Part shown: one piece after another, positions 1-7,039 of the stretch
Position numbering within the stretch: the stretch's first letter is position 1
How the letters are laid out: the number at the start of each line of letters is the position of its first letter
DNA from: Desulfobulbaceae bacterium
Lineage (GTDB): Bacteria > Desulfobacterota > Desulfobulbia > Desulfobulbales > SURF-16
Direction of reading: 5' to 3'
NCBI GenBank assembly: GCA_024637145.1
Contig: JAGXFQ010000015.1
Coordinates: 22,821-86,820 of the forward strand
DNA length: 64,000 nt
The notes under the pieces: model-generated
What the model was told of the DNA's origin: nothing
The model's input: the letters and a program-made list of their open reading frames with translations, nothing else
Databases searched by the model: none
Position numbers and translations under genes: made by a program

Positions 1-947
1 TGGAGTTTGGTAGCCGCTCTCTGACCAGGCTGACCGAAGGGGAACTGGCCTTTCAGGTGAGCCCCCGGATAAACGGGGCCGGCAGAATGGGGGATCCACA
101 ACTGGCCTTGGATTTTTTACTGGCCCCTGACCAGGAGACGGCAAAGAAGGCCTTTCTGGTGCTCACCGAGACAAACCAGTTGCGAAAAGAGTATGAGGCC
201 CAGGCCATGGTTATTGCCCATGCCTTGGCGGGCCAGGAAGATCAGGGCAGGGGGATCGTGGTCTATCACCCTGATTTCCATCCGGGCATCCTGGGTATTA
301 TGGCCTCAAGACTGGCGGAAAGCTATGGGGTGCCAGCTATTGTTTTGGGTAAAACAGCAACAGAAGGGGTGCTGGCCGGCTCCTGCCGCACCAACGGTAC
401 GGTGCATATCTTCAAGATGCTCAGCCAGGCCGCAGCCCTGGAGAAAATCGCCTGTCAGGACAACATCATATCTTTTGGCGGCCACCGGGGCGCTGCAGGG
501 CTCAAGCTGCACCAGCCGGGAGTGGCGGCCTTTCGCGCCCATTTCCTGGCTGCTATTGCCGGGGAGGAGGGCGGCGCGGATGTTACCCTGGTGGAAACAG
601 ATGGCGCCCTGGCCCCCACAGAAATAACCCTGGCCACCTGTGCCCAAATCAGCGTCCTGGAACCCTTTGGCCAACATTTTGCGCATCCTGTTTTCGTCAA
701 TAAATTTACCGTAAAAAACGCCAAATTTGTCGGCAAGGAGAAAGACCATCTCCAGCTCACTCTTACCAATAATAAAGGCAGCTACCGGGGAATATGGTTC
801 AGGGCTCAGACCACAAACCCGCAAGCAACAGCAATAGCCGTTTCCGGCAATCAGATCTACTGTCTCTATCAACTCTCCACCAATGAATACAGGGGACAGA
901 AAAATCTGCAGCTCTGCATCACGGACGTTGCCGAAGAAAAACCCTGA
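1..947 (+). CDS. recJ: Single-stranded-DNA-specific exonuclease RecJ, 3' part of gene
   Basis: The gene begins before the window; the frame is open from base 3, so about 314 C-terminal residues are seen of a protein usually 550-600 long. RecJ is a cytoplasmic 5'-to-3' exonuclease on single-stranded DNA used in recombination and mismatch repair. The visible part holds the family segment SPRINGAGRMGDP just after base 57, then a DHHA1-type glycine-rich motif (FGGHRGAAGLK, bases 472-510) and a C-terminal OB-like region. The GTG at 57 is internal, since the protein reads RecJ-like upstream of it. The catalytic DHH domain lies outside the window, so its integrity cannot be judged. Confidence 0.93.
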   Translation, partial: EFGSRSLTRLTEGELAFQVSPRINGAGRMGDPQLALDFLLAPDQETAKKAFLVLTETNQLRKEYEAQAMVIAHALAGQEDQGRGIVVYHPDFHPGILGIMASRLAESYGVPAIVLGKTATEGVLAGSCRTNGTVHIFKMLSQAAALEKIACQDNIISFGGHRGAAGLKLHQPGVAAFRAHFLAAIAGEEGGADVTLVETDGALAPTEITLATCAQISVLEPFGQHFAHPVFVNKFTVKNAKFVGKEKDHLQLTLTNNKGSYRGIWFRAQTTNPQATAIAVSGNQIYCLYQLSTNEYRGQKNLQLCITDVAEEKP

Positions 948-1020
948 AACAACCCATAGCACCCCGGCCAGGGAGCGGCGCCGGGATGGGCAGCTGTCTG
1001 CCATGCTTAACTCCTTGTCT

Positions 1021-1049
1021 TTGTATGATATAAGATAACTATACATAAT
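1021..1049 (+). promoter_or_regulatory. Candidate sigma-70 promoter upstream of purB
   Basis: TTGTAT (1021-1026) and CATAAT (1044-1049) are 17 bases apart in an AT-rich patch of the 312-base recJ-purB gap. Transcription would start near 1056 and meet the hairpin at 1091-1127 before purB at 1260. Apart from these two signals the gap shows only a weak stem (AGACCTA at about 1199 with TAGGTTT at about 1223) and a 12-codon ORF (1149-1187) without a convincing ribosome site. Confidence 0.4.
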
Positions 1050-1090
1050 ATATATTATGCGACATTGCTTAGACCTGTGTGGTGCCAGTC

Positions 1091-1127
1091 AAAAAACCCC
1101 TGCCGCTTCCGTATGCCGGGGTTTTTT
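1091..1127 (+). terminator. Intrinsic terminator or attenuator between recJ and purB
   Basis: AAAAAACCCC (1091-1100) pairs with GGGGTTTTTT (1118-1127) across a 17-base loop, giving a stem that ends in a T run. It could end recJ transcription. Because a candidate promoter lies just before it at 1021-1049, it could also act as an attenuator for purB. Confidence 0.7.
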
Positions 1128-1259
1128 ATGCATGGAGCGGATAATGCCATGAAAAAGGCGGCCAAATCGGGTAAGTATAGCCCCTAATCCTTAACCAGAG
1201 ACCTAGAGCCGCAGCTGCTGTTTAGGTTTGAATAATTACGTTTTTACGGAGAGATAATA

Positions 1260-2705
1260 ATGAATCGTCAAGTATATCAGGAGCCCCTGGTCAGTCGTTA
1301 TACCAGCCCGGAGATGCAGTGGATCTTCTCTGAACAGAATAAATTTCAGCACTGGCGGCGGTGCTGGGTCGCCCTGGCCGAGGCCCAGTATGAACTGGGG
1401 CTTTCAGAGATCATCACGGCAAAGATGCTCGCTGAGTTACGGGCCTTCAAGGACGATATCAACTTCGAGGTGGCCCAGGCCAAGGAAAAAGAGATCCGCC
1501 ATGATGTCATGGCCCACGTCTATGCCTATGGCCAGCAATGTCCCACTGCCGAGCCCATCATCCATCTGGGGGCCACCAGTCAATTTGTGGGCTGCAACAC
1601 CGATCTTATGGTGCAGCGCGATGCCCTTAAGCTGATCAAGAAGCTGCTGGTCAACGTTATCGCCAACCTTGCCGGCTTTTGCCGCCAACACAAGGATCTC
1701 GCCACCCTTGGCTACACCCATTACCAACCGGCCCAGCCCACCACGGTTGGTAAGAGAAATACCTTGTATATTCAAGATCTTATCATGGATCTTGATTATA
1801 TTGAGCATCTGGAGCGGCAGGTCAAGGCCCGCGGCGCCAAAGGCACGGTGGGTACCCAGGCCTCCTTTCTTGAGCTCTACAAGGGGGATCACGACAAGGT
1901 TCGCAAACTTGATGAGCTTGTTGCCGCAAAGCTTGGTTTCTCCGACATTTTTGCGGTCACAGGTCAGACGTATACCCGCAAGCTGGACATGAAAACAGCG
2001 GAGACCCTGGCCGGCCTCGGCGCTTCCGCCCACAAGTTTGCCGTTGATATGCGCCTGCTTTCCAATCTCAAGGTCCAAGAAGAACCCTTTGCCAAAAATC
2101 AGGTGGGCAGCTCTGCCATGGCCTACAAGCGCAATCCCATGCGCTCAGAGCGGATGACCGGCCTGGCCAGAAAGCTTATGGGCCTTCCCGCCGACTTTGC
2201 GGCAACCTACAGTAATCAATGGTTTGAGCGGACCCTGGATGACTCTGCCATCAGACGGATGGATATCCCCCAGGCCTTCCTGCTCACGGATGCCATCTTG
2301 AAGCTCTATCTCAATATCACCTCAGATATGGTGGTCTACCCCCGGCAGATCCTGCGTCACCTGCAGCAGGAGCTGCCCTTTATGGCCACCGAAAAGATCC
2401 TCATGGCATGTGTTGCCCTGGGCAAGAGTCGCCAGGAGATGCATGAGGTGGTCAAGGTCCATTCCGTGGCAGCGGGCCTCGCCGTCAAGAATGAGGGCGT
2501 GGAGAATGATCTTCTGGCCCGCCTAGGTGGTGATGAGCGCATCCCCTTTACCTTGGCTGAACTCACCGCCATGATTGGTGACGGCAGTGAGTTTGTCGGC
2601 CGGGCCCCTGAGCAGACCGAGGAATATCTCTCTGAGATCGTTGATCAGCGCCTTGCTCACTATAAAGAGCTCCTGGGTGGCATGGACAGCGTCCTTTCCG
2701 TATAG
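1260..2705 (+). CDS. purB: Adenylosuccinate lyase
   Basis: 481 aa, in the usual range for the family. It catalyses two fumarate-releasing steps of purine synthesis: SAICAR to AICAR, and adenylosuccinate to AMP. The fumarase/aspartase superfamily signature is clear as GSSAMAYKRNPMRSER (about residues 281-296), the flexible catalytic-serine loop. TLGYTHYQPAQPTTVGKR (about 149-166) carries the conserved His, and HLGATSQFVGCNTD (about 101-114) the first conserved region. The ATG at 1260 follows GGAGAGATAATA, a good ribosome site. It lies 312 bases after recJ with a terminator between them, so it probably heads the purB-DUF4911-miaB-PHP series. Confidence 0.96.
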   Translation: MNRQVYQEPLVSRYTSPEMQWIFSEQNKFQHWRRCWVALAEAQYELGLSEIITAKMLAELRAFKDDINFEVAQAKEKEIRHDVMAHVYAYGQQCPTAEPIIHLGATSQFVGCNTDLMVQRDALKLIKKLLVNVIANLAGFCRQHKDLATLGYTHYQPAQPTTVGKRNTLYIQDLIMDLDYIEHLERQVKARGAKGTVGTQASFLELYKGDHDKVRKLDELVAAKLGFSDIFAVTGQTYTRKLDMKTAETLAGLGASAHKFAVDMRLLSNLKVQEEPFAKNQVGSSAMAYKRNPMRSERMTGLARKLMGLPADFAATYSNQWFERTLDDSAIRRMDIPQAFLLTDAILKLYLNITSDMVVYPRQILRHLQQELPFMATEKILMACVALGKSRQEMHEVVKVHSVAAGLAVKNEGVENDLLARLGGDERIPFTLAELTAMIGDGSEFVGRAPEQTEEYLSEIVDQRLAHYKELLGGMDSVLSV

Positions 2706-2714
2706 GATCATACT

Positions 2715-2930
2715 ATGGCTGCAGTGCGACAAACAGCTGGACTCTACCTGCACATCAATCGCAGCAGGATTCATTTTCTCAAGTTCATTCTTGAGGCCTA
2801 TGATGGCCTGGCCATACTCTCTGTTATTGAGCCCCGTAACGGTCTGGTCCTGGTTCGTTTCGCTCCTGAGTCTGGCCGGGAAATCACCGCCCTGCTGTCG
2901 TCTTTGGCAGTGGACGGCAGTCTCAAATAA
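2715..2930 (+). CDS. Small DUF4911-type protein
   Basis: 71 aa, starting 9 bases after the purB stop with AGGA upstream of its ATG. It reads as a compact alpha/beta protein without signal peptide or membrane segment: a strand (AGLYLHINRSRI), a helix (FLKFILEAYDGLA), a hydrophobic strand (ILSVIEP), another strand (GLVLVRFAP) and a closing helix (ITALLSSL). The pattern matches what I know as DUF4911, a family of unknown function in deltaproteobacteria; the assignment is from memory. Its stop codon lies inside a perfect hairpin. Placement between purB and miaB suggests cotranscription and a housekeeping role, perhaps translation-related, but no activity can be read from it. Confidence 0.8.
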   Translation: MAAVRQTAGLYLHINRSRIHFLKFILEAYDGLAILSVIEPRNGLVLVRFAPESGREITALLSSLAVDGSLK

Positions 2931-2956
2931 CCTCATGTAGAGCATGAGGTTATTTG
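2924..2956 (+). repeat. Perfect 14-bp inverted repeat across the DUF4911-miaB junction
   Basis: CAAATAACCTCATG (2924-2937) and CATGAGGTTATTTG (2943-2956) are exact complements around the loop TAGAG. The stem contains the DUF4911 stop codon and an in-frame ATG (2944) of the miaB frame. No T run follows, so it is not a standard intrinsic terminator. It may shield the 3' end or act on miaB expression. Confidence 0.75.
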
Positions 2957-2997
2957 TAACATGCCGGATTTACACATATATTACTGGACAACTTACC

Positions 2998-4350
2998 TTG
3001 TTAAAAAATCTTTTCATAGAAACCATCGGCTGCCAGATGAATATGCGTGATTCGGAGATCATGCTGCAACTTCTCAAAGAGAGCGGCTATCTGCCCTGTC
3101 CGGATCTGGCCGCCGCCGATGCGGTGATCGTCAACACCTGCTCCATTCGCGGCAAGGCCGAACAGAAGGCCTATAGCTTTATCGGCTCCCTGCGCCGTCT
3201 AAAGGAAGAGAACCCTGATCTCATCATTGCGGTGGCCGGCTGCGTGGCTCAGCAGGAAGGCGAAAAGATGCGGCTGCGCATGCCCCATGTGGATATTATT
3301 CTCGGGCCCCAGTCCATCTACCAGCTGCCCGATCTTTTCCAGCAGGTAGCACATGAGCGCCAAGGCATCATCGCCACTAGCCAGAGCCAGGATTTTGCCA
3401 TTCCTTCCTTTTTGCCGGATCTCAAAAACGGCCTGGCCCACAAAAGGTTTGTCACCATCATGCAGGGCTGTAATAACTACTGTACCTACTGCATTGTGCC
3501 CTATACCCGGGGCCGGGAGGTGAGTCGTCGGCAGGAAGATATCCTGGCCGAAGTGCAACATCTGGTGGCGGGCGGGGTCCGTGAAATCACCCTCCTTGGT
3601 CAGAATGTCAATTCCTACGGCAATGACCAGCCCCGATCTGAGCGCACCAGTTTCCCCGAGCTTCTGCGCCAGGTGGCTGCGGTACCCGGCCTGGTGCGTC
3701 TGCGTTTCACCACCTCAAACCCCAAGGACCTCTCCCCTGCCCTGATGGCCTGCTTTCAGGACCTAGCCAACCTCTGCCACCATTTTCACCTGCCGGTCCA
3801 GTCCGGGGCCAATGGGGTATTGGCCAAAATGAATCGGAAATATACCGTGGAGGAGTATATGGCCCAGGTCCTTGGCCTGCGTCAGGCCTGCCCTGACATC
3901 AGCCTGACCACCGATATAATCGTCGGCTTTCCCGGTGAAACGGTGGCTGATTTCCAGGCCACCATGGACCTCATGGAGAAGGTGCGCTACGACTCGGCCT
4001 TTTCCTTTAAATATTCGAGCCGGCCACCAGCCAAGTCGTGCGGTTTTGAGGAGACAGTCAGCGACCAGGAGAAAGTTCGACGGCTGGCCATCCTGCAAAA
4101 CAGACAGCAGGAGATCACGGAGGAGCGCCACCAGGAATGGGTCGGTAAGACCATGGAGGTGATGATTGAGGGGGAGAGTAAAATGGCCAATGGCCAGTGG
4201 AGTGGCCGCAGCAGCCAGAACCTTATTGTCAATTTCCACAGTCCCGCCATCTATAGCCCCGGCGACCTGGAAACCGTAACCATTACAGAAAGCTGCCTCA
4301 ATTCCCTGCGGGCTGAACTGAAGCTAGAGGAGACGTTGAAAAATGATTGA
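2998..4350 (+). CDS. miaB: tRNA-2-methylthio-N6-isopentenyladenosine synthase MiaB
   Basis: About 450 aa from a TTG at 2998; the same frame is open back to an ATG at 2944. The protein is a radical-SAM methylthiotransferase that adds a methylthio group to isopentenyl-A37 of tRNAs. The N-terminal UPF0004 domain carries the cluster cysteines in ETIGCQMNMRDSE, VNTCSIR and GCVAQQEG. The radical-SAM CxxxCxxC is GCNNYCTYCIVPYTRG, and a TRAM domain closes the protein. I prefer TTG 2998 because MiaB proteins begin shortly before the ETIGCQMN strand and the ATG at 2944 is buried in a perfect hairpin. Neither start has a strong ribosome site. The 3' end overlaps the PHP gene by 8 bases. Confidence 0.94.
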   Translation: MLKNLFIETIGCQMNMRDSEIMLQLLKESGYLPCPDLAAADAVIVNTCSIRGKAEQKAYSFIGSLRRLKEENPDLIIAVAGCVAQQEGEKMRLRMPHVDIILGPQSIYQLPDLFQQVAHERQGIIATSQSQDFAIPSFLPDLKNGLAHKRFVTIMQGCNNYCTYCIVPYTRGREVSRRQEDILAEVQHLVAGGVREITLLGQNVNSYGNDQPRSERTSFPELLRQVAAVPGLVRLRFTTSNPKDLSPALMACFQDLANLCHHFHLPVQSGANGVLAKMNRKYTVEEYMAQVLGLRQACPDISLTTDIIVGFPGETVADFQATMDLMEKVRYDSAFSFKYSSRPPAKSCGFEETVSDQEKVRRLAILQNRQQEITEERHQEWVGKTMEVMIEGESKMANGQWSGRSSQNLIVNFHSPAIYSPGDLETVTITESCLNSLRAELKLEETLKND

Positions 4351-4987
4351 TCTGCATACCCATTGTTTTTTCAGTGACGGTGAACTGGTCCCGGCTGAAC
4401 ATCTGCGCCGGGTTGAGGTCCTTGGTTACCAGGCCATTGCCATAACCGATCACGCCGATTCCTCCAACTTCGATTTCATCATCCCCCGCCTGCTCCAGGC
4501 GGCCAAGGACCTCAATCCCCATTCCACCACCCGGTTGCTGGCCGGTATCGAGCTGACCCATGTTCCCCCCGGCCTTGTCGCTGAGCTTGCCGCCAAGGCC
4601 CGTACCCTTGGGGCTCAAGTCATTGTCGCCCATGGCGAAACCGTGGTTGAGCCCGTCCATCCCGGCACCAACCGGGCCTCCCTGGAGGCGGATATTGACC
4701 TCCTGGCCCACCCGGGCCTGATCAGTGTTGAAGACGTCAAGCTCGCGGCCCAGAAAGGCATCTTTCTGGAGCTGTCCGGCCGGAAGGGCCACAGTCTGAC
4801 CAATGGCCATGTGGCTGCCCTGGCCCTTAAGTATGGCGCCAGGCTTGCTGTTAATGCCGATGCCCATGGACCCGGAGATTTCCTGAGTGCCCAGATGGCT
4901 GAGACCGTTGCCCGGGGGGCAGGTTTGAGTCAGGAGCAGTATGGCAAAATAAGGCAGGATATGCGTGATTTTGTCAAGGGCCTCTAG
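4343..4987 (+). CDS. PHP-domain metal-dependent phosphoesterase
   Basis: 214 aa. PHP-domain proteins are cytoplasmic metal-dependent phosphoesterases; members include histidinol phosphatases and YcdX-like proteins. Metal-binding motifs appear in order: DLHTHCFFSDGE at the N-terminus, ITDHAD near residue 32, an internal VAHGE, LLAHPG, and VNADAHGPGDF near the C-terminus. It overlaps the end of miaB by 8 bases, so translation is probably coupled. Substrate is unknown; there is no his gene nearby, so a histidinol-phosphatase role should not be assumed. Confidence 0.85.
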   Translation: MIDLHTHCFFSDGELVPAEHLRRVEVLGYQAIAITDHADSSNFDFIIPRLLQAAKDLNPHSTTRLLAGIELTHVPPGLVAELAAKARTLGAQVIVAHGETVVEPVHPGTNRASLEADIDLLAHPGLISVEDVKLAAQKGIFLELSGRKGHSLTNGHVAALALKYGARLAVNADAHGPGDFLSAQMAETVARGAGLSQEQYGKIRQDMRDFVKGL

Positions 4988-5208
4988 TGGACCCGTTCAG
5001 TCTGATTATGCAATTGGCACGATATATCAACCACAAAGACGGCAAAGGTTATCTTTAGGGTGAGGTGGTACCCCTCTTTTTTAATGCTGTTGACGACAAA
5101 GGCACTCTGTGCCCCCCCCTTTCCGCTCTATATTGAAGGACTCCTGTAAATGTTGGTTAGGAGGGAGAGGGAGCACCAGAGGTATGAGATAAGCACAAAG
5201 GTTTCCGT

Positions 5209-5823
5209 ATGGTTTCAACTATGATTACATTGGGCAGAGCAGCAGCCATAGCCGTATTTTTTATATATAATATGATCTTATTTTACCTGGTGTTTAGGCA
5301 GGCCACAGAGAATATTTTTGCGGAAAATGGCCTCATGGAAATGTCACAGGCCCTTTTGCTGGCAACTACTGCTGTGATTTTTTTAATATCTTGGCGGCAA
5401 TTAGAAAAACATCATAAATTCGTTCTGCTGTCGTGCTCTCTGCTGTGTCTCACTTTTTTATTGCGGGAATTGGATGTTGCTGATTTTGAGCTCCCCCATT
5501 TCCTCATCGTTATAGGAAGCGGCACCGGTCGCAACATCATCTTGTCAACAGCATGGGTCTTTATAGCAATCGGCGCCTTCTTGAATTGGCAATATTATAG
5601 AGGGAAAATCACTCTTTATTTTTTTTCAAAAACAGGGATCTTGCTCATGATAGCTGCCTGCTTTCTTCTGGTGGGTGCTTTCTTCGACCATGAGGTTATA
5701 AAAGTATCTTATTATAAATTTTATGAGGAACTTGCTGAGTTGAATGGCTATTATTTTCTTTTATTGGGGGCCTTGGTCTCTCGGGCCAGCCTGCAAGGCA
5801 TAGCAAATCGCCCCTCACATTGA
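5209..5823 (+). CDS. Unrecognised multi-pass membrane protein
   Basis: 204 aa, not recognised. About six hydrophobic segments can be seen: residues about 10-28, 44-62, 70-86, 103-125, 140-158 and 180-195. Charged stretches lie between them, including LLRELDVADFELPHF after the third. There is no signal peptide and no catalytic motif I can name. Its DNA is clearly richer in A and T than its neighbours, and it stands alone between the PHP gene (221-base gap) and the VOC gene. That fits recent transfer or a fast-evolving orphan. The ATG at 5209 has AAGG upstream; a second ATG at 5221 is also possible. Confidence 0.7.
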   Translation: MVSTMITLGRAAAIAVFFIYNMILFYLVFRQATENIFAENGLMEMSQALLLATTAVIFLISWRQLEKHHKFVLLSCSLLCLTFLLRELDVADFELPHFLIVIGSGTGRNIILSTAWVFIAIGAFLNWQYYRGKITLYFFSKTGILLMIAACFLLVGAFFDHEVIKVSYYKFYEELAELNGYYFLLLGALVSRASLQGIANRPSH

Positions 5824-5899
5824 CGCTGGGTTTGCCTGCCCTGCCTTTGAGGGCAGCTGAGTTTAAGCAGCAGGCGTCTCTTTTTTCCCAGGAGGACCC

Positions 5900-6340
5900 A
5901 TGCAGATTCCCAGAATGAGTCTGGTAACCCTCGGCGTTGCTGATCTGGACAAAGCCACCGAATTCTATGCAGCGGTCCTTGGCACAGCCCCAAACAGGAC
6001 CTATGAGGGCGTTACTTTTATTGAACTGCCGGGCTCGTGGATTTCTCTCTATCCACGTGCGAACCTGGCAAAAGAGATATCACCGGAACTTCCCCTCACT
6101 GGCCATGGATTTAGTGGCATAACCCTTGCCCATAACGCCCGCAGCAAGGAGGAGGTTGTGGCTATCATAGGACAGGCCAGCTCGGCCGGTGCCCGAGTGG
6201 TGAAAGAACCGGCAGAAACATTCTGGGGCGGTTTCAGTGGCTACTTCACCGATCTCGATGGCTATTACTGGGAAGTGGCCTGGGGGCCCATGTTTGACTT
6301 TGCCGAGAATGGGGAATTACGATTCAAAGATACGGCATAA
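5900..6340 (+). CDS. VOC (glyoxalase/bleomycin-resistance) family protein
   Basis: 146 aa with a very good ribosome site (AGGAGGACCC before the ATG). VOC proteins are small metal-dependent enzymes or binding proteins built of paired beta-alpha-beta-beta-beta units. The first unit starts MSLVTLGVADLDKATEFYAAVLG. The second ends in YFTDLDGYYWEVAWGP, where the Glu is the usual metal ligand. Members include glyoxalase I, antibiotic-binding proteins and dioxygenases; nothing here fixes the substrate. It appears to be a single-gene unit. Confidence 0.88.
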   Translation: MQIPRMSLVTLGVADLDKATEFYAAVLGTAPNRTYEGVTFIELPGSWISLYPRANLAKEISPELPLTGHGFSGITLAHNARSKEEVVAIIGQASSAGARVVKEPAETFWGGFSGYFTDLDGYYWEVAWGPMFDFAENGELRFKDTA

Positions 6341-6443
6341 TAATAAAAAATAGGCGCCTGGTGCCAAAAGGCTGCTGACTGATGTTGACGTCTTTTCAAA
6401 AATACCCAGAGTGGGCCTAGGGTGGCTCAGGAGATTGGGCCTG

Positions 6444-6815
6444 CTACAGTCGGCAATATTTCTTCAGGCTCGCCAGCTTCTGCGCCCCGATACCAGGCAC
6501 ATCGCCCAGCTCTTCCAGAGAGTGAAAGGGGCCGTGGGTGGCGCGATGGGCAACAATCCGCTGGGCTAAGGTCGGGCCTATGCCCGGAATAACCACGAAC
6601 TGTTCGGCGTCGGCGTTGTTGATGGCAATGGGTTGAAAGAGCAGATAGGGGTGGTGCCGCCCCACCTGCACCAGCTGGGCCGCCAGCTTTTTATCGGGGT
6701 CAGATGTGGTGGCCGCGGGCTCCTGCCCAGTGGAGAGGTGACACAGTTGGGGAGTAAGGATCAACAGCCCCAGCAAGAAGATAAGGACAAAAGGCCTTTG
6801 CGAACCACTCTCCAT
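6444..6815 (-). CDS. ComEA-like helix-hairpin-helix protein, probably exported
   Basis: 123 aa. A hydrophobic N-terminal segment (about residues 9-25) is a signal peptide or anchor. The C-terminal half (about 62-120) is a double helix-hairpin-helix domain with the motifs VIPGIGPTLAQRIVAHR and DVPGIGAQKLASLKKY. This is the architecture of ComEA-type proteins that bind DNA outside the cytoplasmic membrane during uptake, and also of small HhH proteins of unknown role. No other competence gene is nearby, so a role in DNA uptake is only suggested. Confidence 0.82.
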   Translation of the reverse strand: MESGSQRPFVLIFLLGLLILTPQLCHLSTGQEPAATTSDPDKKLAAQLVQVGRHHPYLLFQPIAINNADAEQFVVIPGIGPTLAQRIVAHRATHGPFHSLEELGDVPGIGAQKLASLKKYCRL

Positions 6816-6995
6816 AGGATATCAGGCTATTCAATGGTCCCGAAAAATGGTCCAGCACCAATGAACGGGGAACCGGGGCTTAAAATGTTTTTGGCCTCTC
6901 TCTCTCGGCCTGAATGAACAGGGGGCCGGGAGAGAGGATTGCCGCATCTCTGAGCACCCTGTCAGGGCTATAAACTTCGCGAGTTTCTGCAACCC

Positions 6996-7025
6996 AAAAG
7001 GGCCGCTTTTAAAAGCGGCCCTTTT
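6996..7025 (-). terminator. Intrinsic terminator of the lysC-cimA operon
   Basis: Bases 6996-7025 form a perfect 30-base palindrome: AAAAGGGCCGCTTTT followed by its exact complement. Read on the minus strand it is a GC-rich stem ending in a T run, 15 bases past the cimA stop. Confidence 0.85.
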
Positions 7026-7039
7026 GCCAGACACCTCAA

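Noticed and set aside
1149..1187. 12-codon ORF with four Lys codons in the purB leader
   Set aside because: No convincing ribosome site and no logic linking lysine codons to purB.
2944..2997. ATG 2944 as the miaB start
   Set aside because: It lies in a perfect hairpin and adds 18 residues not typical of MiaB; TTG 2998 gives the normal N-terminus.
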